This document shows positions 10,942 through 21,128 of a stretch of 64,000 bases of DNA, in pieces. The translations under genes were made by a program, and so were the position numbers. Origin of the DNA: Emergomyces orientalis (lineage: Eukaryota > Ascomycota > Eurotiomycetes > Onygenales > Ajellomycetaceae). The stretch is taken from contig MOWL01000026.1 of the NCBI GenBank assembly GCA_002110485.1, positions 434,001-498,000 of the forward strand, written 5' to 3'. Under the pieces are notes generated by a model. The model ran no database searches. It was not told the DNA's origin and worked only from the letters and a program-made list of their open reading frames with translations. The stretch's first letter is position 1. Each line of letters begins with the position of its first letter.

Positions 10942-12198
10942 TTACCGCCTCAGCGCCGCATTCACAACTCTCCTCGCCTTCTCACTGCCCAGGTAATCTC
11001 GTCCTTCCCTCCCGTCTCCATCTTCCTCTTCATCCCCTACCTCCAACTCAATCTCCAAACTCGCATCATACGCCTTCATAACGGTCTCCTCATCAACCTT
11101 AACCCCGCCCTCCACAAGCACCCGAATGCAGCCGCATAGCCTCGCAATCTCCCTCCTCGTGGCCAGCCCAATTTCATCATTCTGGCTCGAGTAAATAGCA
11201 CTACTAACCATTTCCTCCATGCGTGTAATCGATACATCCCCACCAGCAGAAGCGCCCACATCCCCATTTCCAACATGTTTCGCAATCCAAATATATCCAT
11301 TGACCCCAAGGATAACATCAATCTCCCCAGCCCCATGGGACCCTGTGAGCGTCCACACCTGTCTCCGGGACCTAACAACCCCACTTCCCCTAACAACACC
11401 ACCCGCCGCACTCATCCCACCCACCGCCAAAAACACCCCATTCCGTAACTTCCCATACTTCAGCGAACGCGTATGCAACGACGCAGCCCCATCCTGATGC
11501 ACCGCCTGTACTTCCGCGACCAACAAATCACCCTCGTTGAAAAACGAGCGGATCTGCAGCTCATCGGCCGTCGTGCGTTTGCGCAGTATGCCACCGGGAA
11601 GGTTTATGGCGGATAGCGGTAATTGGGCGAGCAAGGGAGCTGCAACGTCGACTTTCCACCGCCGGGATTGCACTTCGACGATGCGGCCGACGACCAGGTC
11701 GCCGATTTCGGGCGTGTAGCGGGCTCGGAGCGGTTGGACGGAGAGGAGTTTGTTGGTCTTTAGAACGGTGCCGGCGACGGTGGCTATGATTGTGTTTGAT
11801 GTTGCCGCGGGGTTAGATGTGGTGGTCTGGTGGAGGTTGTGCGCGGGGCGGGTGAAGGTGCCGTGGCCTCTGGATTGGGGTGGGATGTTGTTAGCGGGGG
11901 TGCATTCTTTATAGAGATCATTGAATAGCTCCGGCGTATAGATGTATAAATTATAAAGTCCAGGGGTTAACTGAGAAAAGGAGATAGTGTGTGTTTGTAG
12001 AACATACCTCATCCATTGAGGATCATCCGTCACAACTTCTCCGGGAGTGACTATTCCGCCCTTCGAGAGACGGAGACGTTTTGCAGGCCGCGCATGGCCT
12101 CCGGACATGTCAACATCGCCTTCTGAGTCCCTTGACTCGTCGTCTGAAGAGTTGAATGCTTCCTCCGGCATGGAGGGGGGCAGGATGGTAATTGCCAT
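10942..12198 (-). CDS. RRP4: Exosome complex cap subunit Rrp4
   Basis: Two exons, 12008..12198 and 10942..11869, give 372 aa (yeast Rrp4 is 359). Splicing joins D-D-P-Q-W-M to R-G-H-G-T-F, the conserved Rrp4 N-terminal turn, so the intron is real although it is 138 nt long and has no in-frame stop. An acidic Ser/Asp stretch sits at about 15-30. The S1 domain starts at PEIGDLVVGRIVEV and includes the SAINLPGG loop. R-SLKYGKLRNG follows, then the KH-type GXXG region as ILGVNGYIWIAKH. The product is one of the three S1/KH cap proteins of the RNA exosome, guiding RNA to the core for 3' processing and decay in nucleus and cytoplasm. The C-terminal tail is acidic and Gly-rich. It is convergent with OSH3. 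Confidence 0.93.
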   Translation of the reverse strand: MAITILPPSMPEEAFNSSDDESRDSEGDVDMSGGHARPAKRLRLSKGGIVTPGEVVTDDPQWMRYVLQTHTISFSQLTPGLYNLYIYTPELFNDLYKECTPANNIPPQSRGHGTFTRPAHNLHQTTTSNPAATSNTIIATVAGTVLKTNKLLSVQPLRARYTPEIGDLVVGRIVEVQSRRWKVDVAAPLLAQLPLSAINLPGGILRKRTTADELQIRSFFNEGDLLVAEVQAVHQDGAASLHTRSLKYGKLRNGVFLAVGGMSAAGGVVRGSGVVRSRRQVWTLTGSHGAGEIDVILGVNGYIWIAKHVGNGDVGASAGGDVSITRMEEMVSSAIYSSQNDEIGLATRREIARLCGCIRVLVEGGVKVDEETVMKAYDASLEIELEVGDEEEDGDGREGRDYLGSEKARRVVNAALRR

Positions 12199-14215
12199 TT
12201 TCCCCGTCTTCTCCTCGTTATATTTTTTGTGATGAAGGAGCGGGGAATCCCGTCTCGAACTTGTTTTTTCTTATCCGATATAGTACTGTTTAGAACAATG
12301 GGCCAACTCCAGTAGCAATAGATCCTTAGTGTTATATAACTTTCTTAAAAGTTGCGAGGTATCGGTGGGCGAGTTTCAAGCAAATATTGCGGTTGTTTTT
12401 GCGGAAGGGAAGCTCAAATTACAGTTGTCACGTGATATCGATATAAACCATTTCATGGAGACATATTTTTCTAGATATAGTTTTTTTAAGTTATTAGTCT
12501 TGAAATTTATACTCCGCGACTATCAATTATATAATTAAAAGAGAAACCATGGTTGAAATGGTTGAATACTAGTAGACAATATAACTACCCTATTACGTGA
12601 GAGAACTTAATATTGTCTAAAGTATGGACATGTACTCTTTCACGGCTCTAAAATAATATCCGACCCGACAACACATCTATTGCACACAAACCGAATTCGA
12701 GGGTCAATTCGCTACTTGATGGTCAGAAATTTCTAATAACGTCATGTTGATAAACGGGCCGAAACCTTCGGAGAAGGTTTCGTAGGTACTACCGTTTGCC
12801 TGTATGAAAATGCCGTCGAACGCAACCGGACCCTTGCCATTGCCCAAGCATTACAGGTCGCATTCCGCTCCGCATCTACAGAACACTCCCCGGACTTACC
12901 CAGCTCTCACAGCATGGAAAAATAACCTCTAGTTTGATCCGCCCTCACAAGCCATCCGTCCAATGCTTTTGGGCGGTCTCGCACAGCGCAGCGTAATATC
13001 GTTCGCCATGGCAAACAATTGCTAATGGGAAGGTCCGCATAAGGCGACAGCAAATGGATTCATTGAAAGGTTTGGATGTAGCACCATCAGGTCAACAGGC
13101 GTCACCAAATACACAGCGCCGACTACGGTGATTAGGGGCTAGGTTGGCGGCTACTTTTGCTAGCGGGAAATTGGATGAACAGATGCAGAGAAAGCTAAAA
13201 ATCGCTATTTGGCCTGGTATCTTCATCGTGTGCAGCCTAGAGAAGTTTCCAATGAAAATATGTTTGGATTAAGGCTAATTGGCCATGATTGCTCTGGCTT
13301 TGAGAATGGACGACAGCCTCTCTCTCTCTCTCTCCCACAAAAATTTTTTTTTTCAACAGATTTTTCTGGCATCGGGACTTAATATGTAGTATGTATTGCG
13401 GTGGAACTTAGCATCCAGGGAGATGGGTAGTATGACGTTGCTCAAGAGGTAGGATTTTCTCGCGGATGACATATACCACCGGCGATTGTACCTCTAGTAA
13501 ACATTAATTAGCAGAGAGATTTGGTCTAGGTCCATCCAATGTGCTTACAAACGCATCGGAAAGTCGGATGAGCATGTATAAATATATGTCCGGGATATTG
13601 TGCCATTGTTATTCTAGCCCACAGGCGCGGAGAGAAAACCGTTTATTCGAGCTCAAAGATGGCGGCGGCCCTTCAGTTCAATGAATTCAATGAACTTGCT
13701 CAAGACTGGTGTGTATTTTGCAGTGGTAATGATTTTGGTTAAGAGAAGTTCCATCTTGTCGGGTAGTCTGTCTAGCAGCGGAACGCGAGAAGGGACCATG
13801 AATCAGCCGGCATTGCGCCCATCAGTTAATTCGGTTAGCTATATTTATATACAAAGAAAAATATTTTAATGGGCGTCCTCTGTAGTAGCGTTTGAAGGTG
13901 GGATAAGTAACAGCGACGATAGTTCCAAATATGGGTCAGAACAATTTTCGATGTGGTTCCTCTGAACCCCTTAAAAGTTAGCCCTGGAGCATTTTTACCC
14001 CTTAATTGAAACTGTAATCACATCCTGTGCAGAGCAACTAGGTGGGTGTGAAATGTGAACGTGTAATATGTACTATGGAATTCATTAGAGGCCTACCAAC
14101 CAAAAAAAGGGGATTATTTATAATATAGTAATCAAAGTCTATAAATGTGACATGAATACATGCGGACGCCCTAATGAAAAACAACTAAAAAAAAAAAAGT
14201 CCCAAAATCCCCATA
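12199..14215. other. Gene-poor region, 2 kb
   Basis: Upstream of RRP4 and downstream of the kinase gene. AT-rich between 12300 and 12660, more mixed from 12700 to 13200. A CT run occupies 13318-13335 and is followed by short A and T runs. Open frames (for example 12329-12538 and 13681-13869 on the plus strand) are short and lack motifs. I cannot recognise a gene or a transposon here; a decayed repeat is possible. Confidence 0.45.
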
Positions 14216-16504
14216 TCATATACACTTGCCCCGCGGGTCTGACCCTTCAGAAACGGTATTCAATCCAAAGCGTCTTACTTTCTCCCCTCCGCTTCCCTCG
14301 CTATCGCCATTCTGTTTCTCCTTCGACCTCCTAACCATATCCTTCCCAAACCTCACCACGCCCCTATTCCCATGTTCCCACGAAGCCTCCCTCAAAAACT
14401 CCCTTCGATACGCCCTATCTCTCTCAAACCTAAATCTGACCTCTTCATCGATGAGCACCATCCCATCATAGCACTTGGCCCCCTTTTCCCCCGCACGACG
14501 CCTATTCGCCTTAACCTTTCTTTTCCATTTCTCCGCCTGCTCCCCCGTCGCTTTCCAGAGGGAGTATATGTCAGGGCGCTTGAAAGTTCTGCTGGAACCC
14601 GCTGAACGGCATAAATTGATGAGTTCGAGGGAATACGGTAGGTAATGCCTCCCACCGGGAAGTTTGCGGAGAGTATTCATTTCGTCCGCGGTGTAGATGT
14701 TCAGGGCGTTTTCGATGGCTTCGCGGATGGAGAGCGTTAGAGAATAGATGTCTAGTTTGGGGCCGATGATGCCAGAGGAGCAGCGGCCGACCGCTTCCTG
14801 CCGTGTGAGAAATTTAGCTTAGAAGGTTCTTTTTCTTTTTTGTTGGAGTAAATAAAGGAAGAGTTGGGTGCCTGTATTTTACCGGAGGTAGAAATTCCAC
14901 TGTCCCGTCCATGGGATAGGTTTTCTTATAGGACCGAACATCATCGTTAGGGATGGTGTAGGCCAGTCCTATTCAAATGTTAACTGGCCAGACCACAATA
15001 CAATTGTAGGATTAGGTTATCAGGTTGTACGTACCGAAATCACCGAGATAGCAGGTTGGGTAGAGATCCTCACTATCCGACGGCAGTGCAGCACCCAGTA
15101 AAACTGAAGGGGCCCATGAATTAGCTTAGCTGGGAGGCGTGTTGAGAAAGCGAGGAGTAGGGATGGGTAAATTGGCCTTGCTTCTCAATTAACGGAGGTC
15201 GGCATACTTACTATTTCCCGGCTTAACGTCCTTATGTATGATTTCCTCCCAATCAGACTTTCGCTGAGGCCCTGTATGGCCATGCGCACAGTAAAGCAAA
15301 GCAGTCGCTATTTCATGGAATACGTGCCATAAAAATGCTTCAGGGAGTAGAAGCCTTGGTCGATCAACACTTGTTAGCTCCACTCTGTGCTTTTTTGATA
15401 CCCTCAAAGAGAAGAGAAACAAAGATATAAACGGCCGTGACACGCAACTACCCAACAGAGGAGAGAGCGCATACATGATTGACAAAAAAAAAAAAAAGAA
15501 GAAGAAGAAGAAGAAGAAGAAATAACCTACTTATAGCGCATGTAAAGGATGTAAAGGCGAGCCAACGATCCCCCTTCATAATACTCATAAAGAATACGAA
15601 AGGAAGGACAATGCGCAATCAAGTCAGCGGGTTGAGGGTCCAAGTCGATCCAATCATACACTTTGACAACATTGGGACAGCCCGCGGCGTTGACTCTGCG
15701 TGTGAGATTACCCTCAGAACAGTAATCATTCCAGTACTGGTCATTTTGCGTGTCTTTGACAGCGAACATGATAGGGTCCTGGCGGGTGAGGGGATCATCA
15801 GTCATTACCTCACAAAATCCTTTCATAGTGATCGTGGTAAGGGACCAGATATATATATATATATATATATTATATCTAGCGGGGGGCACGACCGCACCGG
15901 AAAAAAAAAAAAAAAAGAATACATCGATCGCCAAGTACCAAACGAACAATCAAATACTCACTCTCTTCCCAAACGGATACCATTCCCAGCACTGCACATA
16001 CCCAAACCCGCCGTGGCCCAGCTCCCCCAAATATATCCACTGATTCTCTTCACTTGCCGGGCCCTGATCTCTCCACCGCAAGTCACACCCATACTCATCC
16101 TCTTCATGCTCACTAGTATACTCCTCATCTTCCGTCATCTGCACAAACTTTCTAAGCTGCTTTTTAAACTCCTCCGCATATTCCCATTCGCCGTCGAGGC
16201 TCAGGTCGTTTCTGGTTAGGTCCTCCTCGTAATACCTAACTGCGTCCGGGCCCGGGATGCCGGCCCATTCATTGCCGGGTTTGTAAATTTTTTGGAACCG
16301 GTGGAGGAACCCAGGTGGGATTTGAGCTTGGTCCTGTTGGTCTAGCTGATGTAGGCTTCGTCTGGCAATAGGAGGAGTGAATTGGAAATGTTCAGAGGGC
16401 AAGACAAGGTTAAACTCCTCGTCTGCCGAATCATTTATACTACCTCTTCCGTCCAGTGAAGAGTTAAGGAAAGATTTCCGACCCGAATTGGTTGCCACCA
16501 TCAT
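14216..16504 (-). CDS. Protein kinase domain protein, fungal, subfamily not recognised
   Basis: Six exons on the minus strand: 15962..16504, 15531..15778, 15212..15369, 15035..15103, 14883..14968 and 14216..14797, giving 561 aa. Frames and GT-AG sites agree at all five junctions. The first 150 residues are polar and acidic. The kinase fold follows: glycine loop LGELGHGGFGYV at 159-170, beta-3 lysine in MFAVKDT at K189, catalytic loop IIHKDVKPGN with D311, and DFG in LGDFGLAY with D338. Next come PPEAVG in place of the APE motif, and DIYSL. The Arg of the usual HRD is Lys. All catalytic residues remain, so an active enzyme is expected; the activation segment TYPMDGTVEFLPPE is Ser-poor. A basic tail of about 120 residues ends the protein. 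Introns 1 and 2 contain AT, poly-A and GAA repeats. Substrate and pathway unknown. Confidence 0.78.
15484..15523. repeat. Poly-A plus GAA microsatellite in kinase intron 2
   Basis: On the plus strand a run of A's passes into GAA triplets. The tract lies within the second intron of the kinase gene (15370-15530), so on the transcribed strand it is a TTC/T-rich stretch next to the donor site. It is likely variable in length between strains. Confidence 0.85.
15849..15916. repeat. AT dinucleotide run and poly-A tract in kinase intron 1
   Basis: Eleven AT units at 15849-15870 and sixteen A's at 15901-15916, both within the first intron (15779-15961). On the sense strand the poly-A is a poly-T tract close to the donor. 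Length polymorphism is likely. Confidence 0.85.
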
Positions 16505-17166
16505 GTTACTTGCGTTTGGGCCACGCGTCGGTGTATAAAATCAAGGATGAAAACTGTATATTTTGGCTTGCCACTGTTCTTTTTCTCGGTTGGGGTGCCC
16601 GTTTGCTTTTAATTGCTTTCCTGTTTGTTGTTGGGGTTGTGATTTGGTACTTCCCAAGTTGCTGCGCTGCGAAGAGGAGTAGAATATGAAATACAAGCCA
16701 GTTGAAGCGATGAAATTGAGACGTTGACACAACCAATAGCTATCAGCTATAGTATATATATAGTAGGTTATTTTTTAAGAGAGAATGCGTTCATTGAGTG
16801 CAGGAAGGTAACGTGGGTTACGGTTAGTCTCTAAGAGGGTGGCTCTTGAGTAGAGAAGAGCAGAGTACTCCGAATATCAAGGAAAATTGAATACCTGTTA
16901 TACCTTTGTTAAAAATCAAAATGAAACAAAGCTTTTCGAGGAACAAACAAATGACATAATGCAGTTAAAACCAAGCATATTATGGGGCATTCGAGATTGT
17001 TGGATAAAGGGACCCCGAAAAAAAAAAGAAGATTAAAAATACAGCTTATTTGCTAAGGGACAGAAAGGAAACATATTCGTACACACAAGGGAAATGAAAT
17101 AAAAGGCGTAGATGAGCGTAAAAACTGCGTGAACTGTTTAGAATGTAATTAGTGTATCAAAAGGAA
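16505..17166. other. Kinase promoter region and IEC3 3' flank
   Basis: Both neighbours are on the minus strand, so this holds the 5' side of the kinase gene and the 3' UTR of IEC3. Purine/A-rich from 16900 to 17110. No RNA gene or repeat recognised. Confidence 0.5.
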
Positions 17167-18344
17167 TTATGTCGTGGTTCCAACCGCGGATCCCCTCTTC
17201 GCGCGTTTTGGGGCATCTTCCTTTTTCTTCCTCGAACGGCCACCACCGCCACCTTTGGGTCGATAGCCTCCATCCTCGTCTCGTTTTCGCTTTCCGCGGC
17301 CACCTCCACTGCCTCCGCCTCCTCCACCTCCACCTCCACTGCCACCGCCGCCCACCGGAACGTCAACCAATATACCATCTTCGTCGTATACATCTTCTTC
17401 CTTTCGCGTATGGGTGCTCGCTCGCTTCGAACTACGCGGATTGTTAGAACGGGGAGGAGGCTTTTCAGATGCCGCATCAGCATCTTGCAGAAAGACTTGC
17501 GGTTGATGTTTCCTCAACCAATTTATCACAGAAACTGGGTTCCGGACAACAGCTTCTCTATCCCTACTTGCGGTTGAAACTGATTTCACCGCTGGCCTGG
17601 GTTCTCCCGCGGCAGCGGCATCGAGCGCTGCGGAATATTCAGTTTCATGTTCTGGGCTTAAAAACCCAAGTGTCGAATCCATGTCCCATTCCATGGCCGG
17701 ATGATCTCCATGAAGGCTTGATGTTGTATGTGGGACTTTTAGTAGCGAAGAGTATTGCGCTGCAGGAGCGAAATTCCCACTTTGAAGGAGAGACTCTTCC
17801 AGACGACGGCATTGGTCGGGTTTGATTTCTCCTGCCAATAACTTCGCTTTCGCAACCCGCAGTGCCTCGCGAGCAGTTTCGATATCGTAGGTTTCTTGCT
17901 GGTGCTCAGGTTCGGGAGAGTGTAGTCTGGGTAACTTGGAGCCTGGGAGGTCGAGGTTATATCGGAGTTCGGGAGGTACGCGTATACTGGTATTGAGCTC
18001 TAAGAGCGTTTCCAGGAGCTGGCTATAGAACGAATTACATAAGTAAAAGGCTTCTAACAATTCTATGGGGGGCAACCAGTTGAGGTTTGCGTACTCATTC
18101 TGTTCCTTGAGTCGCTTGGAGAGGTCGCGAATCCTCAGTTCCTCCTTGAATAAGGCATTGCTCTTTTTCATAGCGTGCTCAAAGCTGATCTTTTGCTTCG
18201 CATACTTTCTCCTATAGCACAAAGTTAATAGATTGGAACGTGCAATCCGAACATATGGCGAACTGACTTGAAAGATTTGTACGTGGTCTGGTGGGCAATA
18301 GGCGGCGCATCGGGCAAGCTCCCGTCAGGCGAAGGAGAGGCCAT
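17167..18344 (-). CDS. IEC3: INO80 chromatin-remodelling complex subunit Iec3-like
   Basis: Three exons, 18268..18344, 18095..18211 and 17167..18022, give 349 aa. The start is the ATG at 18344 (MASPSPDGSL). Splicing gives the Iec3 family core: TTYKSFKRKYAKQKISFEHAMKKS (two pieces), then EELRIRDLSKRLKEQN joined to DQLLETLLELN, then the IPPELRYNL-like segment (VPPELRYNLDLPG). The 72-nt second intron (18023..18094) keeps frame and has no stop, so an unspliced reading adds 24 residues. Iec3 is a fungal-specific subunit of the INO80 nucleosome remodeller in the nucleus. The C-terminal third is low complexity: a Gly/Ser run at roughly 285-305 and several Lys/Arg clusters, likely nuclear-localisation or DNA-contact elements. 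Divergent from NOP13 across 442 bases. Confidence 0.84.
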
Positions 18345-18786
18345 GGCAAAAGGGAATGCCGTTGTGTGTGCAGTGAAAGTGAGCGTGTTCTTAGTTCAGG
18401 ATGGTGGGTATGGTCGAGTGTGAGTTCAATAGAGTTCGAGACGAGGTGGAATGGACGTTGGATGGTTGGTTTTGTGTCTTGACCTTAATGTTGACCATCA
18501 CAAAGCTGATGGATGTTGGTTTCGTTCGAAGGTCAAAAAGCCTGCATGTCGGGTCACTGCAGCACACCGTAAAATTTTCTCTTCCAAGAAAATTCCAACC
18601 TTGTGCGAAGAATGAGAGTGAACAGATAATATTAGAACAAAAAAAAAATAGACTACGTTGATTGTATGTTTATTCTCACCCATTTGTGTATAGCCTTCCC
18701 GTACTGAAGATTTCCAATTGATTAAGGCTGTCTTATTATCCTATTTTTTTCTTCTCCGTAGTTCGTCTACAATCCACCTCCACAGA
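18345..18786. promoter_or_regulatory. Shared divergent promoter of IEC3 and NOP13
   Basis: The only sequence between the two start codons (18344 minus, 18787 plus), so it must hold both promoters. An A-run lies at about 18640-18649. No specific factor site is claimed. Confidence 0.6.
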
Positions 18787-20049
18787 ATGTCCGGTCCCAA
18801 AGAGGCCTCTCCCTCGGCCTCTCCGACAACCACCCGCAAACGCAAACTGGACGAAGGCCCAGCTCTTGAGATTGATATATCTGCGCCAGAGCCTCCTTCG
18901 AAAAAAGCGCTGCGAAAAGCGAAAAAGAAGTCAGCAGCACCGCAAGCAGCTGAACCCTCAGTCCCGACCTCAACAACCACAACCCTAACTGCAAAACCTC
19001 GGTCCCCGGAACCCGCAGAAAGGACCTCAAAACGGTCTGATTACGGAGTTTGGATAGGCAATCTTCCCTTCACCGTGAAGAAGGACGACGTCAGAGCATT
19101 CTTTACCAGTCCAGGTGTCTTGAAAAGCGAGGAGATCACGCGGATACATCTGCCCGAGGGCGCAAAACACAATGGCAAACCTCAAAATAAAGGATTTGCC
19201 TATGTCGATTTCACCACCCAGAGGGCAATGGAGACGGCAATTGCGATGAGTGAGCAGCTGATTAGTGGTCGTCGGGCGTTGATTAAGAACGCGCACAGCT
19301 TTGCGGGAAGGCCTGACAAGACAAAGCAGGACGACGCAGCCAATGGTAAAGCTTCTAAGGCTCCTGCACATGCCCCATCCCAGCGGGTGTTTGTCGGTAA
19401 TCTTGGATTTGATGTGACCAAAGAAATTTTGGAAGAGCATTTCAAACCCTGCGGAGTTATTGAGGACATACAAGTTGCGACTTTTCAGGATACTGGCAAG
19501 TGCAAGGGCTACGCGTGGGTTGAATTTGACAGTATTGATGCCGCAGAGGCTGCGGTGAGAGGGTTCGTGAATGTTCCTGAGAAAGGGGAAGATGAGGATG
19601 ACGAGGACACAGATGGCTCAGATGTTGGGGAGGAATCCAGTAGTGAGGAATCCAAGAATATTCAAACGAAGGCGAAAAGCAAGAAGAAGCCAAGGATGAA
19701 GAAGGTATGGGTTAATCGAATCATGGGCCGCCCGCTACGAATGGAGTTTGCGGAAGACAAGGCAACCCGGTATAAGAAACGGTTTGGAAAGGATGGGACG
19801 TCGAAGGATAAGTTTGCCACGGAATCGGGAGGAGGTGACGAGCAAGTCGGTGGCAATAGCATTGAAGCTCCTGTAATTGAGGAGGTGTCTGAAAAGAAAC
19901 CCAGGACATTCCAACAACCGAGGGCTGGGAAAGGCCAGGGAGGCTTCAAGAAAGGAGCACCCAGTAACGGAGGTCGGTATGCGCAAGATGTCGTCCAGAG
20001 GCTTAGTGGGGCCATTGTTGAATCTCAGGGAAAGAAGACGACGTTTTGA
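18787..20049 (+). CDS. NOP13: Nucleolar RNA-binding protein, NOP13-like (two RRMs)
   Basis: Single exon, 420 aa; yeast Nop13 is 403. The first in-frame ATG is at 18787 (MSGPKEASPS). The N-terminus is basic and Ala/Pro/Thr-rich. RRM1 spans about 86-172, with RNP2 VWIGNL and RNP1 NKGFAYVDF. RRM2 begins near 200, with RNP2 VFVGNL and RNP1 CKGYAWVEF, and is interrupted by an acidic Glu/Asp/Ser insert (about 258-285) and a Lys-rich stretch before VWVNRIMGRPLRMEFAEDKATRY. The two-RRM arrangement with this insert and the GRPLRMEFAEDK segment fits Nop13, a nucleolar protein linked to pre-60S ribosome assembly. The tail is Gly/Lys rich. The next gene lies in the same orientation 1.1 kb away. Confidence 0.82.
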   Translation: MSGPKEASPSASPTTTRKRKLDEGPALEIDISAPEPPSKKALRKAKKKSAAPQAAEPSVPTSTTTTLTAKPRSPEPAERTSKRSDYGVWIGNLPFTVKKDDVRAFFTSPGVLKSEEITRIHLPEGAKHNGKPQNKGFAYVDFTTQRAMETAIAMSEQLISGRRALIKNAHSFAGRPDKTKQDDAANGKASKAPAHAPSQRVFVGNLGFDVTKEILEEHFKPCGVIEDIQVATFQDTGKCKGYAWVEFDSIDAAEAAVRGFVNVPEKGEDEDDEDTDGSDVGEESSSEESKNIQTKAKSKKKPRMKKVWVNRIMGRPLRMEFAEDKATRYKKRFGKDGTSKDKFATESGGGDEQVGGNSIEAPVIEEVSEKKPRTFQQPRAGKGQGGFKKGAPSNGGRYAQDVVQRLSGAIVESQGKKTTF

Positions 20050-21128
20050 TTGAGTTATTGCTTTCCTTTTCTTTGAATATATATATCTCCTTTTTAAATT
20101 ACATCTCTACACCACATCTCAGCACTATGCCCCCGTATGTAACGAAACTTTTCTATTGCTATATATATATATATATAGATATATGTTCCACATCTCCAGA
20201 TTACCTTCAATTTCAGTGTTCCTTGAGTTAATCATCAAGTCTATATGCACCATCCGGTGGAGGGGTTGGGGGAAGCGGTGCCACATCCCCATACTGAGGT
20301 GAGCATGCGCCACATTGCGCTGGGGGATTTTGGTCGTCGTTGTTTTGTTCATGGGGACATACGCATCATGCAGGGTTTCAATGCAAACCAAGTTCCTGTG
20401 CCTTTACTGCGCAAGTGAAAGAAACGTAAATATAGTACCTAACAATGCTAGCGGCATAAAGGGGATGGAAACAAGCCCTCAGTTACTGAATTCGTTTTGT
20501 GAAGGATAAATGGAATCAAGGTGTTTGACAAGGAATCGGGGACATGAGCTGCGAAAAACAGGACCTCCTCCGGCTATGTTATACAAATTCCTTTCAGCAT
20601 ATTCGTTCACAAATTCATTTATATCTTCTATTACACCTTTTTTCTTTTTTTTCTTTTTGGTTCCATTTTTTGCTCTTCCGTAGTTACATGGGACTTGGGA
20701 GCGGGTTAGGTAAACATCCACGCTAACTACATCGAGTCTAGGCGGCTCCCTCGCCAAGCCGTAGAATGTTTTTGCGATGACATGAACAAGAAGAAGAGGA
20801 AGATACACAGGAAGACGCAGACGAGAGCGTGAGAGAAGAAAGAGAAGAAGAAAGCAACAGCAACAGTTAAGATACTTGGGTCCCGTGTCCTCCATTCTGC
20901 TGTGGTATTGCTGGCTAGTCTCTGCCTCTTGTTGCTCCTTCAGCAGACATTCACGCCTCTCTCCCCCTTCAACCATATTTACTGCTGTCTATCTCGACGC
21001 CTGTCGCCCACCCCAACTCCACCCTAACTCCATCCATATCTCTCTCCAACACAGTTAGTATCTGAGGTTTTTGTTCTGCCGAGAAAATACAAGGATCTGT
21101 TTTGGTAACACTTGACTGTATCTCCTAG
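20050..21128. other. Intergenic, NOP13 3' flank and Btz-gene leader
   Basis: Contains TA runs at about 20085-20095 and 20160-20184 and a C/T-rich last 200 bases. A donor-like GTTAGT at 21054 and an acceptor-like CTAG directly before the ATG at 21129 suggest a 75-nt intron in the 5' UTR (see findings). No other gene recognised. Confidence 0.45.

Noticed and set aside
18718..18786. An upstream extension of NOP13 with a hydrophobic start.
   Set aside because: It has no ATG; the first Met in frame is at 18787 and matches the expected basic N-terminus.
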